Below are positions 1 to 5,418 of a stretch of 7,261 nt of DNA, in pieces. Each line of letters opens with the position of its first letter. The stretch's first letter is position 1. This DNA comes from Methanocrinis alkalitolerans. Its GTDB lineage: Archaea > Halobacteriota > Methanosarcinia > Methanotrichales > Methanotrichaceae. Made by a program: the position numbers and the translations under genes. The DNA is taken from contig NZ_JARFPL010000063.1 of the NCBI RefSeq assembly GCF_029167205.1, positions 1 through 7,261 on the forward strand, read 5' to 3'. The notes beneath the pieces were generated by a model. That model searched no databases. It was not told the DNA's origin and was given only the letters and a program-made list of their open reading frames with translations.

Positions 1-93
1 GAATTATATATCAGTGGTCTATAGTTCCAATAGGTTATTAATAAGGTTATGCTATATTTTGTATAACGGAAGTGGGATCAAAAATCTGCGAGA

Positions 94-103
94 CTATTTA
101 AAC
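94..103 (+). promoter_or_regulatory. Archaeal TATA-like box for the small coiled-coil gene
   Basis: CTATTTAAAC sits about 55 nt before the preferred ATG at 153. An archaeal transcript normally starts about 25 nt after the TATA box, which puts the start near 122-128. The leader would then be about 25-30 nt and would carry the ribosome binding site. This also argues against an ATG at 117, which would lie upstream of the predicted transcript start. No transcript data support this. Confidence 0.35.
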
Positions 104-118
104 CGATCCTTAACCGAT
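101..118 (+). repeat. Tandem AACCGAT direct repeat beside the TATA box
   Basis: AACCGAT occurs at 101-107 and again at 112-118, 11 bp apart, which is about one helical turn. The first copy abuts the TATA-like box and the second lies just before the predicted transcription start. This position and phasing suit a repressor or activator site, but a 7-bp repeat can arise by chance. Confidence 0.25.
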
Positions 119-152
119 GACCTATGAAGCGGTATCGATAGAGGGATTACCA

Positions 153-329
153 ATGATCGACAAAAAGAACCGGATGCAGGACCAGATGCTGGACAAGCAG
201 GATGAGACGACGGGGGAGATCCAGGGGCTGCCGACGGATATGAAGGACCACATCGACTTGAGGTTTGCGAGGATCGAGACCGATCTCGCCGAGGTGAAGA
301 CGGCCCTGATAGAGAAGGGGATCATCTGA
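153..329 (+). CDS. Small acidic coiled-coil protein, 58 aa, unknown function
   Basis: The chosen start is ATG 153 because GAGGG at 141-145 lies 7 nt upstream. An in-frame ATG at 117 has no ribosome binding site and probably precedes the transcript start. The protein is soluble, with no signal peptide or membrane segment. It is rich in Asp, Glu, Lys, Met and Gln. From about residue 8 to the end it shows hydrophobic spacing typical of an amphipathic helix or coiled coil, including a DQMLDKQDE segment and a LRFARIETDLAEVK segment. From memory, similar KQDE...RFxRIE helices occur as short proteins or tails next to acylphosphatase genes in Methanothrix, so this could be a stand-alone small protein or the remnant of such a tail. 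It is the only plus-strand gene here and converges on the gene ending at 407. Function is unknown. Confidence 0.5.
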   Translation: MIDKKNRMQDQMLDKQDETTGEIQGLPTDMKDHIDLRFARIETDLAEVKTALIEKGII

Positions 330-406
330 CGGCAAGGATATATCTCCTCTCAGGTTCTGCTCTCGTTTTGGAATCGACCTTCTCGTTCCGTCTCTGGCGG
401 ACCCTT

Positions 407-1309
407 TTATGAGTCGAAAACGAAACGCTCCAGAGATGGCGTTAGGGGGCACTTTGTAGCCTCTTCAGAGTCGTCTGCGCCGCAGCAGTCGAGCCATTGT
501 TTCGGCTCCCCCTCCGGTGGTGAAACCCAGTCGTTCATGGTGACGTTGAGGTTCATCCGATGCTCTCCCAGGTAGTCTTGAGAGATGAGCAGTTTGGGCG
601 CCCCCGATTCGTCCAAACGGATGACGTCGAGGTTGGTGGAAGACCCTATGGTTACCAGGTTCAGACCGTAACGGCTTGACTTATTTGCAAATGTATTTTC
701 GGACAAGTCGTCCGACGTGATCTCGACCGAGGTAACCGACCTGTTGATGTGAGCCTGGTAGATGCTCTCTTTGTAAAGTTTCCATGAATCGATGGACGTC
801 GATACGACGTCCCGATTGTTCTGGTAGCTCTCGCGGGTCCTGATTCCGGGGCCGAGGTAAGATATCTTTTTATAATTTGAGAACCGGGTGGGCCAGCGTT
901 CATCGATTTCTAAATTGATGAAATCATTTTGAGGGTCCCGGATGTTGACGCTCTCATTGATGGACTCGTTAGTCCCGCTCTTCAGCTTTGCGACAATTGA
1001 GACGGGACCTTCTAGGCTCTGAAGTTGCATCAATTCATCGTAATTTAATTGTCCGGCCGAGGATGAGGACAATTCACGTGATTCGATACCTGCAAAATTT
1101 TGGATGTGCGTCAATTTGGAAAAGGAGCCGTTTCCAGAGATTGACCCGCTCATCTCGAAGTTCAAATTTTGCGTTGAACGATTAACGCTCCAGCTCGTTG
1201 AATTCACCCGGGCAGTAACATCATAGCCTATCTTGGCGTCAGAGATGGTGATCAAAATTGCGCCGAGGATTATGGCGGCCAACAATATATGGGGGATTGT
1301 TTTAACCAT
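407..1309 (-). CDS. Secreted, probably glycosylated surface protein, 300 aa, unknown function
   Basis: An N-terminal signal segment (hydrophobic residues about 5-22, then SDA) directs export. No second membrane segment is seen, so a secreted or surface-attached protein is expected. The rest is Ser/Thr/Asn-rich and looks beta-rich. It has eight N-glycosylation sequons, at N36, N43, N60, N114, N118, N189, N209 and N255. Near the C terminus is a WLDCCG motif (W272, C275, C276) with a further cysteine at C287, which could form a disulfide or bind metal. From memory, a related W-L-x-C-C ending recurs in Methanothrix surface proteins. The start is supported by GGGAG 5 nt or so upstream of ATG 1309. 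The gene appears more AT-rich than the two genes at 2657-4480. It follows the 1647-2357 gene after a 337-nt gap, so it probably has its own promoter. No enzymatic motif is visible. Confidence 0.85.
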   Translation of the reverse strand: MVKTIPHILLAAIILGAILITISDAKIGYDVTARVNSTSWSVNRSTQNLNFEMSGSISGNGSFSKLTHIQNFAGIESRELSSSSAGQLNYDELMQLQSLEGPVSIVAKLKSGTNESINESVNIRDPQNDFINLEIDERWPTRFSNYKKISYLGPGIRTRESYQNNRDVVSTSIDSWKLYKESIYQAHINRSVTSVEITSDDLSENTFANKSSRYGLNLVTIGSSTNLDVIRLDESGAPKLLISQDYLGEHRMNLNVTMNDWVSPPEGEPKQWLDCCGADDSEEATKCPLTPSLERFVFDS

Positions 1310-1646
1310 AATCTCTCCCGTTTATGGCGAGGGCCAGGTGGTCCCTGTCGTCTAATGCAGCGGCACTCCATAGAAGAGGCTGTTATTGCGGCCACAGATT
1401 GGATTTATCCCCATCTTGGACGATCGGCTATCCCAAACTTGTGAAATTCAGCTCAGCTCCCTATTTTCTTTTGCCCATTACCTTAAAGTCTATCGTTTAT
1501 TTATGGGTTTTGGTGCAGATTTTAAAAATAAGTCTAAATTGATAAATTAGCTGAGGTGACCGCAAAATAGGTGGACACATCAGCCATCGGCCAATACGAG
1601 AGTCGAATATAGCAGAGATGTTGTTAGACAGGTGGATGAATTCAGT
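1310..1646. other. Intergenic region, possible promoter for the 300-aa gene
   Basis: No convincing gene lies here. The right half is AT-rich. Read on the minus strand it has two TATA-like stretches: TATTTTTAAAAT near 1530-1519 and ATAAATAAAC near 1504-1495. Either would give a long leader of roughly 160-190 nt for the gene starting at 1309. AGGTGGA occurs twice (1569-1575 and 1630-1636); the second copy is part of the stem-loop at 1630-1656. A plus-strand reading frame at 1324-1542 has no ribosome binding site and no protein-like composition. Confidence 0.3.
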
Positions 1647-1656
1647 TCACCCACCT
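1630..1656 (-). terminator. Stem-loop spanning the stop codon of the 236-aa gene
   Basis: Positions 1630-1640 pair with 1646-1656 around the 5-nt loop TTCAG. There are ten Watson-Crick pairs, plus one position (1636/1650) that becomes a U-G wobble in the minus-strand RNA. The TGA stop at 1649-1647 lies inside the stem. The sequence after it (GTCTAACAACATCTCTGC) is pyrimidine-containing but has no strong U-tract. It could be an RNA 3'-end or stability element rather than a true terminator. Confidence 0.35.
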
Positions 1657-2357
1657 ATCGCCCTGATAAGCCAATTGACCTTTACAGTCTCGTTCGTCTC
1701 CCTAATCTTGACCTCTGCAGGGATCAGCTGGCCGTCGATGGCCAGGTAGGAGTTACCGGTTCCGTTGCTCTGCTCTGCTCCCAGGTACATCGAGCCCCGA
1801 TCGTAAAAGACGACGTAGAAGTCTTTTGTTACTGGCACAGAGGGCACATCCATGCCATAGGCGACGGGACCGTCCGCCGATCCGAAGTAGAAGTTCTGCG
1901 TATCGGCAAACTTGTAGAGGAGATTGGCCTCATCATCCCTCACCTCAATGAGGAAGTTTCTGTCTGGGGGGAGGCGTCCGCTGGTGTGATTGAATCCGCT
2001 CCATCCGACTATCAGAAGGGATTTGAGCATCCAATCGGGGGTTGGAGCTGTGAACTTCACCGCCTCTCCGACGCCCAAGCCCGCTCCTCCGAAGTCGGCT
2101 ATGGCGGAGTAGAGGGTGAACTCCATATCAGATAGGTTCTTTCCGCTATCAGAGATCAGCATGGTTTGGCCCCCCTCTAACGGCTGTGCCATCGATTGGG
2201 ATGGCGGCGTCGCGGCTTCGGGCTGGACGCTCCTTTGATCTATCACGTTCTGGTAGCTGAAGGATGTCACGCCCTCGTCTGCAGCCTGGGAGCTGAGCCA
2301 GAGAGAAGAGCAGAATAATAGCGCTATAATTATAGTCTTGCTCGTGGTCTTACTCAT
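1647..2357 (-). CDS. Secreted protein with C-terminal beta-sandwich-like domain, 236 aa
   Basis: I chose ATG 2357, because GGTGGG lies about 8 nt upstream. An in-frame GTG at 2366 would add three residues but overlaps that site. Residues 1-25 are a signal peptide (hydrophobic IIIALLF core, cut near SSQA). Residues 46-63 form a Pro/Gln-rich linker. Residues about 80-236 look like one beta-rich domain, with KFTAPTPDW, FLIEVRDDEANLLYKF, FYVVFYDRGSMYLG and a terminal NWLIRAIGG. From memory, this FYVVFYDRG...GNSY...WxIRA pattern recurs in secreted proteins of methanogens and some bacteria and may be a binding or adhesion module; no catalytic residues are evident. There are four sequons (N74, N123, N198, N222). 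The mature N terminus has SFSYQNV, which resembles VSYQRV in the 274-aa protein. The likely promoter lies inside the inverted-repeat element upstream. Confidence 0.85.
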   Translation of the reverse strand: MSKTTSKTIIIALLFCSSLWLSSQAADEGVTSFSYQNVIDQRSVQPEAATPPSQSMAQPLEGGQTMLISDSGKNLSDMEFTLYSAIADFGGAGLGVGEAVKFTAPTPDWMLKSLLIVGWSGFNHTSGRLPPDRNFLIEVRDDEANLLYKFADTQNFYFGSADGPVAYGMDVPSVPVTKDFYVVFYDRGSMYLGAEQSNGTGNSYLAIDGQLIPAEVKIRETNETVKVNWLIRAIGG

Positions 2358-2436
2358 TAAAAACACCCACCGTCATATTCTATCCGCACTTAAGAGGATT
2401 TCGATTAACCTCCGTACAGGCAACTTCCTCCAGATA

Positions 2437-2448
2437 CTATTTAAATAG
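2437..2448 (-). promoter_or_regulatory. Palindromic TATA box, likely promoter of the 236-aa gene
   Basis: CTATTTAAATAG is a perfect 12-bp palindrome and a good archaeal TATA box. On the minus strand it predicts a transcript start near 2415 and a leader of about 58 nt before ATG 2357. It lies inside the 2388-2662 inverted-repeat block. Because the box is symmetrical, direction would have to come from the flanking BRE, which I cannot identify clearly. Confidence 0.4.
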
Positions 2449-2455
2449 AGATGGC

Positions 2456-2467
2456 CCCGAATTCGGG
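2456..2467. repeat. Perfect 12-bp palindrome CCCGAATTCGGG
   Basis: This palindrome lies 7 bp from the palindromic TATA box, with centres 19 bp apart, just upstream of it relative to the minus-strand gene. That position suits an operator or activator site, or an internal hairpin of the putative element. No known regulator motif is recognised. Confidence 0.3.
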
Positions 2468-2656
2468 ATTTAAGGGTTTTTCGAGATACGATAATGCACA
2501 AATTGAGTTGATTTCTTCATCGCCGATCGAATGGGCGGCACGGGACAATTCGTTTGAATCCGATCGGCTCTCATAAATGGCGTCTTGGTGAATGAAGTAT
2601 CTTGTCATGGTTTCGATCCACAACAGCTCATTTCTGGCAGACTACCCGAAATCCTC

Positions 2657-3712
2657 TTAAGTTTTATCTTCCTCGCCCTTTACAGCAAACTGCATCGCCA
2701 TCTCGAAGTACTCGCCGGGGATCAGCTCGGGATTTGAGGGTTCACCCTCTTCCACCGGGGACAAGTAAGCTTTTTGATTGAGATAGTACCAGAGTCCGGG
2801 GCTCGCGTCAGGATACAGTTCTCTGAACGCGTTTATCTCTTCTTCAAATGTTCTATAAATCTCTTCCATCCGGTGGTCGTAGATCCTGCCGGTTATTTCG
2901 ACTTCGCCCGGCGGCAGCGTCTGGGTTGGGAAGTCTGTTGCTTCGCCTTTCATCTCGAGGCTGCCGTCAGGACTTCTTGCTACCCCCTTTATCTTCTGGC
3001 CCAGCTCGTAGCCTGTGGAGTCCGATTCGAAGCGATCGATCCACAGGACGTCTTTGTCGCCCACGACGTCCTGCTCTATGGACGCCGACTTGGAACCGGT
3101 GACGGTTATCTCCGATTGAACCCCCTTGATAATCCCGGCCTCAGTCTCATCTGGCGATGGGAGTTCAGTCTCAATATCTACGTCGTTTATGGATTCGGTC
3201 GTCCCGCCGGTTCCCGAGGACGTCATAGTCTCGGTCCTGATCTGCCCCTTCTGGAAATAAACGGCGTTTGTTACGGTTATCGTCTGCTCCACTCTATGAT
3301 CTGAATTGTAGTTGTACGTCTCCATCGTTCCGTCTTTCACCATGCTGAAGGATCCGAGCTTGAAATCCCTTGAGCCGTCTCCTTTGAAGTTGCAGTCGAC
3401 GGACGCGCTCCATCCGAAGCCTCCGGAGTCGGTCTGGGCCCCTGTCCCCAGGGGGTCCCCGTTCAGGACAGCCTCATAAGAGTAATGGCTGATGGGGTTA
3501 TTCGACCTTCCTCCGCCGTTATACAATAGAGAGGTGGGGGTGAGGATGGCGGCGCTGCCGAAGTCGAAGCTCGCGCCGGCAAGGCTGGTGGATAATGAGT
3601 CCTGGGAGTTGTAGACGTTTATATCCAAAGCTACATTTGCGCCAGCGTTCCCGAGAAGGGAGGCCATCATCAGCGCCATGATGAGCAGTTTGCCTTTTCC
3701 TGGGGACCTCAT
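2657..3712 (-). CDS. Secreted protein of unknown function, 351 aa
   Basis: The ATG at 3712 follows GGAG by 8 nt, and that site falls in the 15-nt gap after the upstream stop, so the gene is almost certainly cotranscribed with the 250-aa gene. Residues 1-26 form a signal peptide (LLIMALMMASLL core, then GNAGA). Residues about 27-175 are Gly/Ser/Thr-rich and beta-like. Residues about 176-275 are acidic with regular strands. Residues about 276-351 turn more helical and acidic (HRMEEIYRTFEEEINAF), with an aromatic GLWYY patch at 307-310. There is one cysteine (C107) and no N-glycosylation sequon. YFQKGQIRTETMTSSG (152-167) loosely matches YFQGKGEVTSTIRTDS in the neighbour, hinting at distant homology. 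The TAA stop lies within the right inverted repeat of the 2388-2662 block. No known family is recognised and no catalytic motif is visible. Confidence 0.85.
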   Translation of the reverse strand: MRSPGKGKLLIMALMMASLLGNAGANVALDINVYNSQDSLSTSLAGASFDFGSAAILTPTSLLYNGGGRSNNPISHYSYEAVLNGDPLGTGAQTDSGGFGWSASVDCNFKGDGSRDFKLGSFSMVKDGTMETYNYNSDHRVEQTITVTNAVYFQKGQIRTETMTSSGTGGTTESINDVDIETELPSPDETEAGIIKGVQSEITVTGSKSASIEQDVVGDKDVLWIDRFESDSTGYELGQKIKGVARSPDGSLEMKGEATDFPTQTLPPGEVEITGRIYDHRMEEIYRTFEEEINAFRELYPDASPGLWYYLNQKAYLSPVEEGEPSNPELIPGEYFEMAMQFAVKGEEDKT

Positions 3713-3727
3713 CTTCCTCTCTCCTTC

Positions 3728-4480
3728 TCAGCCCGGCTGATGGACGAGCTTCATCGTCGACTTGCAGTTGATATCTCCTATCCCGAGCTCTCTAGAGAAG
3801 TCGTATCCGTAGCTCACCTGCCCCATATCGTCGACGACGAAGCCGAAGTTGATCGACTCGCTGAAGAGGTCGGCGGGAGCGTCCAACTCCAGAGGATGGA
3901 GTTCAAAAGATCCGGTGTACTCCTTGACGTACCCGGCGGGCAAGGTTCCCGACCGGACCGGTATGGTGTTCGTTACGGTATTGTGCCCTCCCGTCAGGGC
4001 GAGGTCGTAGTCCGCTCCACCGGTGCTCGCGATCGTCATCCCGGAGGAAGAGCTCTCGACCCAGTCCCTCTGGACCTCCGGGTTGAACCTCGGATCGGAG
4101 ACGGCGGTGACGACGGTCCCAAAGACGTTCGTCCTGACCTCCGTGACCCCCTTCCACTCAAAGGCCCGAGATTCGGTGGCCATGCCGCTCAAGGTGCCGC
4201 TCTGCTGGGCAGCAAAGAACATCGACTGGACGAAGTCGCCGCCGCCTGCGGGGGAGTCGGTCCTGATGGTGCTCGTCACCTCCCCCTTCCCCTGGAAGTA
4301 GAGGTCGGGGGTCGATACGAGGTTGTCGGATAGGGTCCTGACGACGGCGAGATCCGTACCCTCCACCTTCAGTTCGGATATGGTGAAGGCGCTCGCGTCC
4401 GTCCCGGCGGACGCCGACTGAGCACAGGCTGCGAGCAGAGCCAGCAGAACTGCGATCGGGGCGACGGGTACGGGTCTCAT
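3728..4480 (-). CDS. Secreted protein of unknown function, 250 aa, possible lipoprotein
   Basis: I chose ATG 4480 because GAGGTG at 4493-4488 lies 7 nt upstream. Longer in-frame starts at 4540 and 4495 either lack a site or overlap this one. The N terminus (MRPVPVAPIAVLLALLAACAQSASA) is a signal peptide that could be cut after ASA at about 26. It also contains a lipobox-like LAAC with C19, so lipid attachment is possible. The mature part is Ser/Thr/Gly-rich and beta-like, with no membrane segment, no N-glycosylation sequon and one late cysteine (C239). EYTGSFELHPLEL (187-199) resembles DYLGEHRMNLNVTM in the 300-aa protein. GC at third codon positions is visibly high. It is the first gene of a two-gene unit with the 351-aa gene and follows the 274-aa gene after a 95-nt gap that holds a strong stem-loop. 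Function is unknown. Confidence 0.85.
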   Translation of the reverse strand: MRPVPVAPIAVLLALLAACAQSASAGTDASAFTISELKVEGTDLAVVRTLSDNLVSTPDLYFQGKGEVTSTIRTDSPAGGGDFVQSMFFAAQQSGTLSGMATESRAFEWKGVTEVRTNVFGTVVTAVSDPRFNPEVQRDWVESSSSGMTIASTGGADYDLALTGGHNTVTNTIPVRSGTLPAGYVKEYTGSFELHPLELDAPADLFSESINFGFVVDDMGQVSYGYDFSRELGIGDINCKSTMKLVHQPG

Positions 4481-4487
4481 CTTCAGG

Positions 4488-4493
4488 CACCTC
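4488..4493 (-). promoter_or_regulatory. GAGGTG ribosome binding site fixing the start of the 250-aa gene
   Basis: GAGGTG matches the archaeal 16S tail (AUCACCUCC) and lies 7 nt before ATG 4480. An upstream in-frame ATG at 4495 overlaps it and so is unlikely to be used. The same six bases are complementary to the 3' arm (CACCTC, 4530-4525) of the stem-loop just upstream. Confidence 0.6.
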
Positions 4494-4520
4494 ATAATAA
4501 AGAGAAGAATTAAATTGGGG

Positions 4521-4547
4521 GGTCGAGGTGATGAGATCACCTCAACC
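4521..4547 (-). terminator. Strong stem-loop after the 274-aa gene; terminator or attenuator
   Basis: In minus-strand RNA, GGTTGAGGTGAT pairs with ATCACCTCGACC around a CTC loop. That is eleven Watson-Crick pairs and one U-G wobble. It starts about 28 nt after the TAA stop at 4578-4576 and is followed by CCCCAATTTAATTCTTCTC, which is pyrimidine-rich but only moderately U-rich. It could end most transcripts of the upstream gene while letting some read through into the two genes below. The 3' arm contains AUCACCUC, the same bases as the conserved tail of archaeal 16S rRNA. Confidence 0.5.
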
Positions 4548-4575
4548 TGATTGGTCTAGTTTCGTTTCAGCTCGC

Positions 4576-5400
4576 TTACCAGTACGGGAAGTAGGCGTTA
4601 GCTCCTGGTACATTGTCCCAGGGCGCTGCATCCTGGAATCCCTCAGTCCAGACGCCGTTGTTGTGAAGCATCACGTGGTTCTCGAACCCACCGGCGTTGG
4701 CCTCGATCACACCGGTGCCCCTGCCGCCGTCAAACCCGGCGAAGGAGGTGACGGTTCCAGAGAAGACCGCGCCAGTGACCTCATCAACCTTCATAGCAGC
4801 TGTGCTGGCCATGCCGATGTCTGCACTGGTGAAGAACGTGTCAGGAGCGCTGGTCTCGATCATGCCGGGCTGGGCTCTGCCAGGGGCGCTCTCGAGGTTG
4901 GTAAACGAGGTTACGACCCAGTCTCCAACGACTCCAGCATTGCCCTCACTCTCGAACTGCGCAAAGACGCCGGAGTTCGGGTACTCGCCCTGGAACTTTG
5001 CGCCACTGAAGTGGAGGTTCTGGTAAGTGTTTATTCCTGCCTCGATCTCCGGCCCGTCGTTGGTGTCAAGCGCTCGGGACACAACGTAGGCACCGCCACT
5101 CTGAGTCAGGGTATGGGTCTGGCTCCACGGCTCAGCTCCCATGGTGTTGGTGCCAGCAGTGTCGAAGCCCTGGTTGGTTCCTGAAAGCTTGTTGAAGACT
5201 GCACCAGCCAATTGATCGTCGTTAACATCCGTCGACTTGAAGTAAGTGCCAGACTCGGCACCGATCATCTCAGGGAGTGGATTTCCTGCCTGCTCGTATC
5301 CTGTCAGCACACGCTGGTAACTAACCTGGTCCGTGAAGTCCCATGCCGCGGCAGATCCGATAAGGGCGACCGCCGCCAGCAATACCATCGCTATTTTCAT
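4576..5400 (-). CDS. Abundant-type secreted surface or sheath-like protein, 274 aa
   Basis: Residues 1-19 are a short Sec signal (MKIAMVLLAAVALIGSAAA), with cleavage likely before W20. The mature part is acidic, Gly/Ala/Thr/Asn-rich, beta-like and aromatic at its end (YFPYW). It has no cysteine and no N-glycosylation sequon. AGGAGG at 5415-5410, 9 nt before the ATG, is the best ribosome binding site in the window. Almost all Phe codons are TTC, and Asn, Tyr and Asp favour C endings, as expected of a highly expressed gene. It has a clear TATA box, a structured leader and a downstream stem-loop. These traits together fit a bulk envelope protein. Methanothrix filaments are known to wear a proteinaceous amyloid-like sheath (MspA), and this gene is a candidate for such a role or a partner. 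I cannot confirm homology to MspA, so no symbol is given. Only distant resemblance (SYQxV near the mature N terminus) links it to the 236-aa protein. Confidence 0.85.
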   Translation of the reverse strand: MKIAMVLLAAVALIGSAAAWDFTDQVSYQRVLTGYEQAGNPLPEMIGAESGTYFKSTDVNDDQLAGAVFNKLSGTNQGFDTAGTNTMGAEPWSQTHTLTQSGGAYVVSRALDTNDGPEIEAGINTYQNLHFSGAKFQGEYPNSGVFAQFESEGNAGVVGDWVVTSFTNLESAPGRAQPGMIETSAPDTFFTSADIGMASTAAMKVDEVTGAVFSGTVTSFAGFDGGRGTGVIEANAGGFENHVMLHNNGVWTEGFQDAAPWDNVPGANAYFPYW

Positions 5401-5409
5401 CTTCTTTCG

Positions 5410-5415
5410 CCTCCT
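5410..5415 (-). promoter_or_regulatory. Consensus AGGAGG ribosome binding site
   Basis: AAAGGAGGCG lies 9 nt before ATG 5400, directly after the leader stem at 5419-5465, which leaves it single-stranded and accessible in the predicted fold. It supports strong translation of the 274-aa protein. Confidence 0.65.
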
Positions 5416-5418
5416 TTA

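Larger units (their letters stand above)
2388..2662. mobile_element. Putative MITE-like element with 16-bp terminal inverted repeats
   Basis: ACTTAAGAGGATTTCG at 2388-2403 recurs exactly, inverted, at 2647-2662, bounding a 275-bp segment with no convincing gene. No transposase lies inside. Two readings are possible. The full 16 bp may be terminal inverted repeats with no target duplication. Alternatively, the palindromic CTTAAG at each end may be a duplicated target, leaving AGGATTTCG as the terminal repeat. The right end overlaps the TAA stop of the 351-aa gene and the left end lies in the leader of the 236-aa gene. Inside are two perfect 12-bp palindromes and an imperfect GCCGATCG/CGATCGGC inverted pair (2522-2529, 2561-2568). 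Other explanations are paired regulatory sites or chance. Further genomic copies would be needed to call it mobile. Confidence 0.45.

Noticed and set aside
1632..2135. A 167-codon plus-strand open frame
   Set aside because: It lies antisense to the well-supported 236-aa secreted protein, has no ribosome binding site and has no protein-like domain pattern.
2441..2623. A 60-codon minus-strand reading frame inside the inverted-repeat block, starting at TTG or at ATG 2608
   Set aside because: No ribosome binding site before either start, and the frame covers the palindromic sequences at 2456-2467 and the inverted pair at 2522-2568. The sequence is better explained as structured non-coding DNA, although a small peptide cannot be excluded.
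2381..2670. A conventional target-site duplication outside the 16-bp inverted repeats
   Set aside because: The bases just outside (CCGC on the left, TTTA on the right) do not match. Only the palindromic CTTAAG within the repeats could serve as a duplication.
3740..4333. A 197-codon plus-strand open frame
   Set aside because: It is antisense to the GC-rich 250-aa gene. High GC at third positions keeps the opposite strand open; composition is Arg/Gly/Val-rich as in shadow frames.
4528..5184. A 218-codon plus-strand open frame
   Set aside because: It is antisense to the 274-aa gene and begins inside the terminator-like region. The minus-strand gene has the signal peptide, strong ribosome binding site and codon bias.
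4576..5400. Naming the 274-aa gene mspA (major sheath protein)
   Set aside because: Context and composition fit, but I cannot confirm sequence homology without a search, and the protein seems shorter than the MspA I remember (about 60 kDa in M. thermophila).
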